Shown piece by piece: positions 22,560-32,580 of a stretch of DNA of 64,000 nucleotides. Source of the DNA: Amoebophrya sp. A120 (taxonomy: Eukaryota; Sar; Dinophyceae; Syndiniales; Amoebophryaceae); assembly GCA_905178155.1 (NCBI GenBank), contig CAJINV010000003.1, positions 10,411,732 to 10,475,731 of the forward strand. Reading direction: 5' to 3'. A program made the translations under genes and the position numbers. Below the pieces are notes generated by a model. That model had not been told where the DNA came from. It saw nothing but the letters and a program-made list of their open reading frames with translations, and ran no database searches. Each line of letters opens with the position of its first letter. The stretch's first letter is position 1.

Positions 22560-24000
22560 GATAACGAGACCAGGACGAAGCCAAAACGAAGCCAATCGGG
22601 CAGCTTTTACAAGGGCCCACCTCTGGCAACGCAAAACGCCGGCAAGTTTTCCCATAGTGGTCGGCCGAGACGTTTACAGGGCCCCCAGCCTCTGGCGTTT
22701 CTGCTGCAAGTAAGCGGGGGCGCCATTTGCGTTGTTCGCTCTGTGGGCTCGGGCGCATCGCCTTAAGCATAGGGAGAAGCCCGCCGGCGACGCAGCGTGC
22801 CGCCGGGCTCAATTTTTGAGCCGCATGGCACTACAGCAAACGCAAAAGGCCCTGGCTGTCGGCGTCGCAGCGCTTTGCGCTTCCCACATGCCCAGGGGGC
22901 GCCGCTTTCGTCTTGCCTGCCTGTGGCTACTATGCGAAGCCCCAGCGCCCCGCGCAGTGCCTGCTATATTCAAATCGTTACGGCCGCACTTTGGCCCAGT
23001 AGATATTTGCACGCGGCCACCCCTTGCCGGCATCGCCGGAAAACCGAAGCCAAAACGAGGCCAAAACGAAGCCAAAGGGCAAAAAAGCCGAGGCCAAAAC
23101 GAAGCCAGAGCGAGGCCAAAACGAGGCCAAAACGAGGCCAGGCAACCGCGTTGCGTGTCTGGAAGGGGAACGCGAAAAGTTTTGGATTTTTGTCGTCGCC
23201 CGGCTCGCGCTGCCGTGCCGCCGTGGAAGCGACACCAAAACGAGGCCCAGACGAGGCCAAAACGAGGCCCCGCGGCCTAATTCTGGGCCTCATCTTTCCG
23301 GCAAAAAGTTGCAAGGCTTGGCCGCATTTTTTTCGGACGGCTTTGGCTTCGTTTTGGCCTGGTTTTGGCTTCGTTTTGGCCTGCGCCCTTTCGGACCGTT
23401 CTGGGCCATTATCTGCAGCAGGGGCATGGGCCCAACTTCCGCAGCAGGCGCGAGGACTTTCTTATTTTGGACAGCGAGCGGCGTCTAGGTGGGGGCACCC
23501 GGTAGACGAGCTCTGGCGTGGTCATTGACTAGCGCGGGCACTATCTTTCTGGTCGCAATCCGATGCGGCTCAAAATTTGGGCCGCGTGGCATGCTGCCCG
23601 CGAATCGATAGCCCCGTGGCCCATGCCCCAGTATGGGCATCAATATGAAGAAAATAATTTAGACTCCGCGGGGCGCGCTAGTCATTCTGAGGCAGTTGCA
23701 GGGACCACGCGCCGGCGGCATGGAGTAGAGCTACACAGCCCCCGGCCGCGACGTTGTCGGCGCCCGCGCGAATGCCAAAAAGCGACAGGCCTGGCCTCGT
23801 TTTGGCTTCGTCCGGGTCTCGTTCTCGGGTCTCGGCGGTAATGGGCGCGCCGTTTGTAAGATCGGCGCGGCCGCGAATGGCGGGAATTCGTCAAATTCGT
23901 CAAATGACACAAGGAACCACGCGGTGGACAGTGTCGCTATGGGTTGTATGTGGGCGATTTTCCAGCTGCAGCTGCTAGCCGCGACTACTAGCGAATAAAA
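22560..24000. repeat. GC-rich island with a 12-bp GGCCAAAACGAG array
   Basis: At 23,040-23,275 variants of GGCCAAAACGAGGCCAAAAC recur. At 23,340-23,390 and 23,790-23,815 the reverse complement (CTCGTTTTGGCC) appears, so parts of the island are in inverted orientation. Similar words occur at 22,565-22,600 and near 50,795. No accepted coding frame. Confidence 0.65.
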
Positions 24001-24307
24001 GCTAGGTTGTTAGCATGCGGATTTTCCTAGTATAGTACAGTTTATGTTGTGATAGTGATGCAAAACATGAAGAAACTGTTTCTTCATGATAACGATCAAA
24101 CAAACAGAAAGCCTACCAAGCCCAAAGTTACTCCATAGTACACTTCTGCATGCAGTTGCGTGGTGTGCTTTTGCAATGACAAAACATAAACACAGACAGT
24201 GGACGCGGAGCACTTTTGCAAATCCGCATAGCAGAAGGAGGCTTCGATTTTTTGTTTGGGCTAGCAGCAGTTCGTTGCTCAAACCACTCACCTCCTCTCT
24301 CTTATAG

Positions 24308-24567
24308 ACGTCGATAGGAGCGACAACGCAACAGACAAAGTGTTCATGGCTGAAGGCGGGATCCACTGCAAATGTGTGAACGCAGGATTTTCGTCTGCAG
24401 GTGGCCGAGACAAATTCGTTGCGCCAACGTTTGATGCCTACGATCAGGGGTGGTTAAACGGAGGTGATGACTTTTCCGATACGGAATACGGAGTGGGCTA
24501 CGCGTACTTCCCTTTTTTTAAAAGTAGCGTCTCCGTCGGGCGGTTGAAAGTTGTCACTTTGGAATGA
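24308..24567 (+). CDS. Tentative exon of a Cys-containing surface-like protein
   Basis: An AG acceptor (CTTATAG) opens a frame encoding VFMAEGGIHCKCVNAGFSSA and then FDAYDQGWLNGGDDFSDTEY, with a sequon-like NAT, ending at TGA 24,565-24,567 unless spliced earlier. Composition is typical of an extracellular domain. The family is not recognised. Confidence 0.4.
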
Positions 24568-24770
24568 GAAACAGTCTACAGGTCGTACAGGATGTAGTAG
24601 TAGTAGTAGGACTACTTAAAGGCACGTAGAATTAGAAAAAAGTAGAACTGGAAACAGAAGTGAGTGTTTCAAAATCTTGAACCGATTTGACCCGCCTGAT
24701 TTTCTTGGAGCACCCTGCATGCGCGATTTTGACAAAACTGAACGAAGAGCTTTCGTTGTTCATCTCACAG

Positions 24771-25051
24771 GTCTGACTATGGGGGCATCTCAGACTACGG
24801 AGAGTATTGCTTCGCCTGGGAAGATATCCTGTGCAAAAGTATCGCACTCGTATTGCAGTCATGCTTTACAAATCTCTTTCGTAAGGTGAATCAGCATTAC
24901 AAATTTCATTTCTCATGCTGAGTGGTGCATTTGCATACGAGTGCGATAATTTTCCAACTCATAGAAGATATCCTTTGCATACCGATGGCGGTCGTACTCC
25001 TTTGGAGGAATTCAGTTGCAGAATCTGCATCGTAGCAAATCAGCACTGTAA
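24771..25051 (+). CDS. Tentative exon pair interrupted by an introner-like element
   Basis: Reading from about 24,771 gives SDYGGISDYGEYCFAWEDIL. The frame is interrupted by 24,831-24,974 and resumes as CIPMAVVLLWRNS. Joining at the 11-bp direct repeat restores one continuous frame ending at TAG about 25,049. No domain is recognised; it is probably the same gene as the exon at 24,308-24,567. Confidence 0.45.
24831..24974 (+). mobile_element. Introner-like element, 144 bp, TIRs and 11-bp direct repeats
   Basis: GAAGATATCCT occurs at 24,820-24,830 and again at 24,964-24,974. Just inside lie GCAAAAGTATCGCACTCGTA on the left and TACGAGTGCGATAATTTTCC on the right, an inverted repeat of about 18 matched bases. 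Excision of one repeat plus the element rejoins an open frame. This is the classic structure of a DNA-transposon-like insertion used as an intron. Confidence 0.85.
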
Positions 25052-25789
25052 ATGCTTATCGTTATCCTCTTACCTTTACATTTACTATACAACGGTGCGG
25101 TGTCTGAGTTGCGGAAATCTGTGTAATATGCAACTTTCCTGCAGCGTGTATACAACGCATCACTACAGGTCAAGCAGAAGCACGGCATCAAAATAAAAGT
25201 AGAAGCTCGCTCCGCCTACTATCGTGTGTACCCAGACTTGGCTTTGATTTCTGGTGGACTTTGCATTGCAATATACGCATTTTTCCATCGTGCGGCCGCC
25301 TACAATAGTTTTGCAATGCAGCGAGGATGAGACCGTTGGTGGTAAATCCGGGGACTTTCCTGAGTGCAATCCAGTAGTGATGACTAGCAGGATATCAAGA
25401 TGAAAACTGCCTCAGCCCAACAAGTTGAAGTTTCGAGAAGTGGTTGCTTTGCAAATTGAGAAACTTGACACGCGGCAGAAACACCTTGTTTGTCTGCCGT
25501 AGCCGTGTGAGCAAATTGCAACGCAGCAGTGGCGCTGCGATGTGAAACAGTGCTGTAGTTCACATTCTCATACTCATGATCGACAAAAAGGCTTTCAGGG
25601 TGGGTCGTAAATATTTCCTATGCCTGGGCTTGGGCTGGGGACTCTCGCCATTTTGATCCAAGACCGAGGTCGTTGATACGTTCAACATGTATGCATTGCA
25701 TATATGATGTCTTGGTCTGGAAGGTTGCAACATCGGAAGCTGTCTTTGGATTCTAAAAAAATAAAAAAAAATCAAGAACAGCGCCCGTA

Positions 25790-26230
25790 TTGCATGACCA
25801 GCAAGAGGCGTTCAGTTTGTGCTACGCGGGGAGCGCATTTCTCACAGGCGGAATAGGCATCAGGATGGAAGCCCTCGAAAAATTTGTGATGCTAGGGTGT
25901 GCGTCGTGGGTCATGCAGAATATGCATGACAAGGCTGGCATCAATCTCGCAGACCCAGACACGTTTGCAGTGGATAACATAACAAACGGACATAAAAGTG
26001 TTTTTGGTCGTGGTGCAGCTTCTTTGACTTTGACAATACACTGCATCAGTACAGGAGATGCACAAACAAATTTTTAGAGTATGATTTACATTTTTTTGAT
26101 GTTCGAAGTCGAGCACCTCCGTTTCAGGTCTGGTTCTGTCCTAGTCACAGGGACTGTGTCCAATAAAGTGCCCGTGTTAACATCAGATGCTGGAGGCGCG
26201 CATTTTTGTCGTATTGTGCCATCTAAATAA
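25790..26230 (+). CDS. Tentative exons, secreted-like protein
   Basis: The segment 25,790 to about 25,885 reads AFSLCYAGSAFLTGGIGIRM. After about 210 bp of intron-like DNA with GCATGACA motifs, 26,099-26,230 reads MFEVEHLRFRSGSVLVTGTV and ends ...HFCRIVPSK at TAA. The second piece is beta-strand-like and has good codon-level composition. The boundaries of the first are not resolved. Confidence 0.4.
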
Positions 26231-26549
26231 GAAGATGAACAAGAGCAGTCAGGACCAGGAGATGCTCGGTTGATAGATGTTTTTCGCATGGAACTAACAT
26301 TCACCACCACTATCACGCAGTTGCATCCGGCGATGGCCTCACTTTTTGCTCAGGATAGCATCAGACGCAGTTTGACGAGTTTGGTATAGCACGCTCAGGT
26401 GTTACAATCTCATTTTTTGTACTGTGAATGTCGATGGACAGGTTAACGGGTTTTGTCTTGCATGAACAACAAACAGGACGTCGAACGCGCAAAGCCAAAG
26501 TTTTTCCTTTGTCTTTGTTATGTATAATAATGCTAATTCCAGCGGGCGG

Positions 26550-26849
26550 CAGCGGCTCAGGTGTTGTTTAAGGACGATTAATAATGCAGAACTCGCCACG
26601 CGCATTCCGATTTGGCAAGGAATATTTGATATTTCAGAGTATGGTGCAGTTTTCATTTTTTGGATGGCACCAAAAAAACAAAATTGAAATTAAAATTTCG
26701 GAAAAATGGAAATCGTATCAGCTGAGATTGTAAAAACTCCTGAGCGAGGTATATTTGGCGGGAACACGACGGTAACCGTCACGGTGACACAGGTGATCAC
26801 CGAGGAGAGGAATACGGTAGAAGTGTCAGGCGGGAAGTCGACAGCATGA
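26550..26849 (+). CDS. Tentative exons, beta-rich domain
   Basis: About 26,572-26,660 reads NNAELATRIPIWQGIFDISE. After a short non-canonical interruption, 26,706-26,849 reads MEIVSAEIVKTPERGIFGGN and then TTVTVTVTQVITEERNTVEV, ending at TGA. Alternating hydrophobic/Thr residues suggest beta strands. No family is recognised. A minus-strand frame of 128 codons across 26,690-27,073 is judged a shadow. Confidence 0.4.
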
Positions 26850-26869
26850 AATAAGTAGGATTTGTTTCC

Positions 26870-28830
26870 AGGGCGTAAAAAATTTATTGCCATCGCAAAA
26901 AGTTTGTGTATGTAAAGTAAAAGCAAATCTATCTCTATCTGTATCCTCACCGAATTCAATTCATTTGGAAGAGAAGGAAGCTCGGCCGGTTGCAGGTTTG
27001 CTTCGGCTCGGAGTAGGAGAGGAGGATGCGCGAGACCTAGCAGAGCCTTGGCCTTGCTTCTTCCGCAGCACATAGCACGAAAATTCCTAGTGACTGTCCT
27101 TCAAACAACATCTCCTACTTCTTATAGTTTAAAATCGGCTTGGAACAAGGTCAAGCTCAGCTTCAGACAAATGCGCCAGCACATCTAGGACCCACGGGCA
27201 ATATATAGCGACATTTCGACGGTTGCGGCGCTGTTGTGCCTCTCTAGCACGTCGTGGATCGTGATACACCTGGGGGCTTCTAGGCTAGACTTGCTATGAC
27301 GTCCGGCCCGCCAGGCGTAAAGAGGCTTCTGCTGCTCCAGCTTTATGACTCTCTGGGTGGGACCACATGCCCCGGATGTATGGACGAAGAACGTTTCGCG
27401 CCGCCGCCCATTCTGCTATAAACTATATTTACAACCATAACGGGGGGTCTAGTCACCGGCTCTAGAACTTTCTGCCCGCGGCCTTTCAAAAGATGGAAAA
27501 GAAAGGTCGGCCAGACGGGCAACTGGGCGAGGCTCTTGGGAGCGCTCGCCAATTGAATTGCGCCAGCCATTTGGCCTCTGCGGCGCCGGAGCCGCGCTGT
27601 TTCGTTATGATATCTGTTGACCGATATAACGCGAGCGCACTGGCATCGGTCACACGTGAATCACAGGCGGACTCCTCCCGGCAGCTTTCTGATTTATTGC
27701 TATCCTGAGCAGACGAGTCCCGCCGTGTTCCGCGATAGGCTTTGACTTCGGCGCCGAAGCTGGTTGCTGTACCTTTTAGATGCGAAGCATACCTTTGTGG
27801 GTAACCTTTTGCATGGCGGCACTGCGTAGAGGCAAAAACGCGAAGTCGGAAAATGCTGCTTGAAGTCTTAGGCGAAACGCGATGGCCCTAGCGATTTTAA
27901 AAGTTTTCTTTCGGCCTTTTCCGCTACTCCTGGACAATGAAAACTGACGCTACGACGCCACTGCTCGGGCCGCTCATCTTTTGGGCCACGACCTAACAGT
28001 AACAAAGGCAAAAGAAAGCTTTTAAAAAAATTTTGAAACCACGGAGCAGCAAAACACTAGCGGAACCCAACCGACTCCGCCGCCTGGAGCTTCCAAAAAG
28101 GCGGCCGGACTAAGAGCTTTGTCTTGAATGCTCTTTTCGGGCCCATTCTTTTCGGACTGGAAAAAGCTTGGACTTTTTGGCGTCCGCCATAGTACCGCCG
28201 CGCCAAAGTCAGGGGCGCCCCAGCACCGATGGCATTGATTCTGCTGCCGCCTCTTTGCGTTTTTTATACTCTTCGGCGAGCGCTACTCTTTTCTTGCGAA
28301 AGCAATCCGCCTTGGAAAGTGTCGGGGATTGTAGTGTTGGGCCGGCCACCTCCTCTGCGTGCCAAGTTTCTGACCTGGGAGGTAACAAAGGCTCGCCCGC
28401 CGTTTCTGCTTAGCCGTTGCAGGTTTTCGCAACCCGAGCCGCGCCGGCGCCTCCCATACCATGAGCGAAAAGCTTGCAACACCCAGGAGCCGCGCCTGGC
28501 TCTGCTCCTGGGGAAAACTAGAAGAGAAAAAAAAGCAGCAAGGCGGCAGCACTGCCGTCGGTCACTCCTGAATCGCCACGGTGTGCTGCCGTAGCGACCA
28601 CCCCCGACACAAATGGGTCCAAAACGTTCGCGGATGGCGCCCGGCCCTGTAGGACAAAAGGCGGGCAAGTCTTGGCGGCTTCATGTTGTTGGTTTTCTCT
28701 TGTTTCAAAAGTTTTTGAGAAGTTTCCGCGAAGTTCTGGCGGCTTAGTACAGAGCCCCCGTTATGGTTGTAATATTTGTCGTGTGGCGGTGGCGGTGCTT
28801 CCGCTGAGAAACTTGGGGGCACTACACGCT
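26870..28830. other. Gene-free stretch
   Basis: Only short overlapping frames on both strands. 28,200-28,830 is GC-rich with frames open in both directions. I see no domain, RNA gene or ordered repeat. Confidence 0.4.
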
Positions 28831-28835
28831 AAAGA

Positions 28836-29160
28836 TTGTCCCACTTATTGAGATTGACGATTTCCCAACGCCTGACGCTGTCATAAGGAACAACACCGAC
28901 CGGCCGGAATGGTGTTCCAAAAAATGGTGCTACATTAAGGAGGTCACGACGCAGCTTGGGCAGGTCAAACTGTACCCGGAACAGCCGAAGTGCTCGAGTA
29001 TGCAAGCGGAAGGTGGAGCGAGCCTTTCAGCAACGACAAGGGGGCTTGGCTACTACTTTCTTGCAGTTTCAGCAAAAAGATGGGGGCAAAAGTTTGCATG
29101 TTTTTTTGTACCTTTTATAATAAAATTTATTTTGCTTTTGTTCGTCACCGAGCAAGCTGT
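28836..29160 (+). CDS. Tentative exon with Trp/Cys-containing domain
   Basis: The frame reads TWGHYTLKIVPLIEIDDFPT, then DRPEWCSKKWCYIKEVTTQL, and remains open to a hydrophobic run near 29,110 before TAA. An in-frame TGA just upstream marks the likely 5' limit of the exon. The family is unknown. The hydrophobic tail (FACFFVPFIIKFILLLF) may be either a membrane segment or the start of an intron. Confidence 0.4.
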
Positions 29161-29635
29161 GCGAGGCAGCGTCTAATCTTGCAAGGGAGTGAACACGTAC
29201 TAAAAGCAAAATACTTGGAGAGACGAAAGAGCCGCGTGAAAACCTGGGCGGGCCCGCAGCTAACAGCGAGGTGCTCGGCCCCCAGGTTGCCTCCGGGCCT
29301 ATCGGCCGTGGTGTCGAGGCTTGGGGCCTTGGCCTGGGTTCCTAACACCTGTTCGTGGTTGGCCGCCACGAGCTCAGCTGGAATCAGGCTCTCTTCCGGG
29401 CTTCTTTGTCCTTGGCTCTGCATGGGGCGCTGCTGGCGTCGGATCCGATCTTTCACCTGTAGCCCCACGCCTGTGGCTCTGGCGATCTTCAGCGGGCCGC
29501 GTGCGGCGCCGCAGCGATCATCCGGCCCGTTGCGACCCATCTTCACTGCAATGCAGCAATTTTCGTCAACAACACACCCCTTCAACGAAAATCGCAGCTT
29601 CACCTTAGACTTCCATAGAAAATTTTGATGATGTG

Positions 29636-29765
29636 ACAGCGCGAGTTGATGGCGAATGGACACTCTACTTCTCCAGGAAATATTGCGAGACGGAAAGTCT
29701 GAATGGCCACCACAACAAAACCCTCCACAATCCAAATAGAACAGACGTGGACTTTACAGAGATGA
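29636..29765 (+). CDS. Tentative exon with N-glycosylation sequons
   Basis: The frame reads FDDVTARVDGEWTLYFSRKY and then CETESLNGHHNKTLHNPNRT, containing NKT and NRT sequons. It follows a GC-rich block (29,240-29,630) in which several frames are open on both strands. Composition suggests an extracellular domain. Confidence 0.35.
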
Positions 29766-30204
29766 AAAGTATCTTCCCTCTACATACGACGTCGTATGCA
29801 TTGACATTCTGCAATTATACCATGCAAGAGCTGCAAGTCGTGCATTTTCGTACATATAATTCCCATTCGTATTTTTTTGAGTTAATGGGTTCGAACACAA
29901 CAACATAGGTCCTTGTCCCACTGTGTTGTTGCGTTGATGTGCCTCGACGTACATGCCGCGAACACAGTTATCAAGACGAGCTGGAGCAGTAGATGAGCTT
30001 GATGTCATTTATCTCACTGCATCCTGCTCCTTTTTTTACTTTTATCTTTCCTGATGGAGGTTGAACAGAATCGCAGTCACCGCGGTTGTGCTTCTGAAAC
30101 AGAGAAGGTCGTGCGGTGTAGTCAGGGAAGACCTTTCTTGTCTATGGGTGACCTGCACCGGCAAGACAACCTGACGTCAATATCCTGCAAAAAAGTAGCG
30201 CACC

Positions 30205-30312
30205 GAGACTTCAAACTTACCTTGCTACTGCTTGGTCTTGCGTTTTCCTTCTCACTATTGTGGTTGTGGACCTGTGCGACTCAAATCGATCAAGCGCTTG
30301 CGTCTGTACCCT
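30205..30312 (+). CDS. Possible transmembrane exon
   Basis: The frame encodes a strongly hydrophobic helix LTLLLLGLAFSFSLLWLW followed by polar residues and a stop at 30,312. It is preceded at 30,184-30,200 by GCAAAAAAGTAGCGCAC, a variant of the introner terminal motif. If this joins the upstream exons, it would be the membrane anchor of the putative surface protein. Confidence 0.3.
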
Positions 30313-30954
30313 AGATATTATATAGATACACAGTGTTCACTGTTGGTTCTTCAGATCGTCCATTGTCCTCCTTTTGCATGACAAAAAAGCAGACTCCTGG
30401 CGCACAGGTGTTATGATGTATGAGCATGAGGCGCGCGTGCAGTCGGGTACGCATGACGAAAAAAATAACGCCTCTCTACTTTCTAACTCCGCTACAGAAC
30501 GAACCATGATCGGGTTGAACAGTACCAGGGCGAGGGCCTTTTGGGTCCAGGAGGTGTATCTTCTTCATATATTTTGAAGATCTGGGTGCCCTTTTCCACA
30601 TGATGACCAAATACCTCCACAAATCAAGCAGATGGATATGATCGCGACAAAAGTTACCAGCACCAAGAATGCAACTTTCTGCATCCTCCTGCCCTCCAAC
30701 CTACACGATCACGTGCTCTCAAGAGGCACGACTTTGCGTTTATTCCATGATTGAGGGTTCTATGGAGAATTCCGTCAGGCAATCAACCGGCCATCAGACC
30801 GGCAATAAATAGAGCACAGATATAAGCATTAGAGCAGGGGGTGCTGGGCACCATGTTGATCTCGGGCGTAGGCGACGAAGAGAAACACAAAAGTCAACTA
30901 GAGGTAGAGAGTTAATCTGTGTTCAGAATGTCGGCATCAACTTTTGTTTCCATA

Positions 30955-32133
30955 GTGAGCCGACTTTTTTCGGGACAAGGCGAAATGAGTCGAAGCCCCC
31001 AACAAGTTTTGTGCGGAAGCAACCAGTGGGGATCAATCGGAGAAGACGAGGCCTTCGCGAAATTGAGGAAGAAGACGAGCACCTCAGCCACCTCGAACAC
31101 ACCGCGGACTCAGCAGATGCAGCGTTTGGATTCGTCCAACAAGCCGAACAAAAATTGTAAGCCTTCCTCGAGAAGCATAGGAGAACCAATCTCATCATCA
31201 TGCACACTATCGTTGGAAGCTAGCGGGAACTTCACATCCGTTGGAAGCTAGCGGCGGGCCACTACCAGACGGGATCTGGCGCGGCGTGGGATTAGGGCGT
31301 GGCGCAATTCTGTTTTGCTCACCGTAAAAATCCTGAAGCTCATCCACTATAGCTATACTTGTCGAAAGAAGAGGGATGAGCTTGAGTTAGAAAGAGAACA
31401 AATCGCTCTCTTCCTTGAAATCGCTAGCGAAGAACACGAGCAGTTGGTGAAGTTCTTGGGATTAGTCGTCCCTCATCGCTTTCCTCCCTATCGAAGGGGA
31501 AGCGATGACTTTTTATTTTTTGTTAAAAGCCAAATAGAAAAGCGAAGACGAAGACCACATGGCGAGCGATATATGTCATACAAGTGCAAGGCGACATCGT
31601 CTTCCTACAATTGCACTGATGATTGATAACTAGAAAGTTTGAAAGTGAAATGCTATTAATACAAACTTTTCGTAAAGTAAGACTCAGCATAAAAATTGCA
31701 AATGTACAAATACGAATACCGAAGAAAAGCGCATTTCTATTTTACATCATCATGAAGCATGTACTTGCCAATAAAGATAGAATTGAAAGTGGAAACGGAG
31801 CTGCAGGCGGCATCATGTCTGTCAATTGCACATTTGTCGCCAGGCCGCAAACCTGAAACCTAGAGCAGTAAAAGTAAAAGAAAGTATGAAGAGAATCTTG
31901 ACTGTGATGCTTCAAGAAAGTGACCAGGTGCAGGTCGTGGAGTTTTTTGCGAAAACAAGTCTCTTGCCAAGCAAGTCCAACAACAATGATAGCAGCATCT
32001 TCTTCAGCCTGTAACAGGTTCAGGAGACGAGGACACTCATCGGATTGAAAGATCCGCCGTCCCGGGAGCAGCAGCCTCCCACCTTTACGCGCAGCAACAT
32101 GCAACGAGGACGTGGGGAGCCCCACTCGCTATA
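30955..32133 (+). CDS. C-terminal exons of a charged (cytoplasmic-tail-like) protein
   Basis: Exon 30,955 to about 31,156 follows CCATAG and ends at GTAAGC; it is basic then acidic (GINRRRRGLREIEEEDEHLS). Exon about 31,352-31,560 reads KKRDELELEREQIALFLEIA and then KFLGLVVPHRFPPY. The last exon (about 32,021-32,133) follows a CAG acceptor, reads QETRTLIGLKDPPSREQQPP and ends at TAA. A further segment around 31,890-32,010 may be coding. No domain is recognised. It could be the tail of the putative surface protein whose signal peptide is at 18,030, or a separate gene. Confidence 0.45.
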
Positions 32134-32580
32134 AGTGAAAGAGTGTCAAGGCCTTCTCCGGAACCGGAATGAGCATACCCAACATCCATGCAAATGTCCA
32201 GCACACTAAAACATAAACAGTATATTCATACTTGTTAGCGTTACCTAGTTCGTTGTTGCAAACAAGCTGTTGCAAATTCTCTTCAAAAGCGTGCAGAAGC
32301 CGAAGCGTGTCGTGCTGGCCTGTTCTCTTGAAAAATATGCAAGATAGCAAACTACTTCTCGCTTTCTATGCTGCTGAGATTCTGAAATCACTAGAATCGC
32401 GACACCCTTGCACATATTAAGCACAGTGTGGTAAACGATTCCGCGCTAACTTTAATATCGCTCCGGCGCTTGAAGATTTGCGGTCCTCACGATTTTTTTT
32501 TGTATTGAAAACAACGTAAGTAGAAGTGTCTGCATTTCGTGATCTACTCTAGTACTGAAATTCAAAAGCATAAGCATTGG

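Noticed and set aside
29145-29735. 196-codon minus-strand frame
   Set aside because: Hydrophilic and plausible, but it overlaps + strand exon-like segments, has no domain or splice support, and is in a GC-rich block where every frame is open.
29880-29905. GGTTCGAACA resembling a tRNA T-loop
   Set aside because: No matching acceptor, D or anticodon stems could be found around it.
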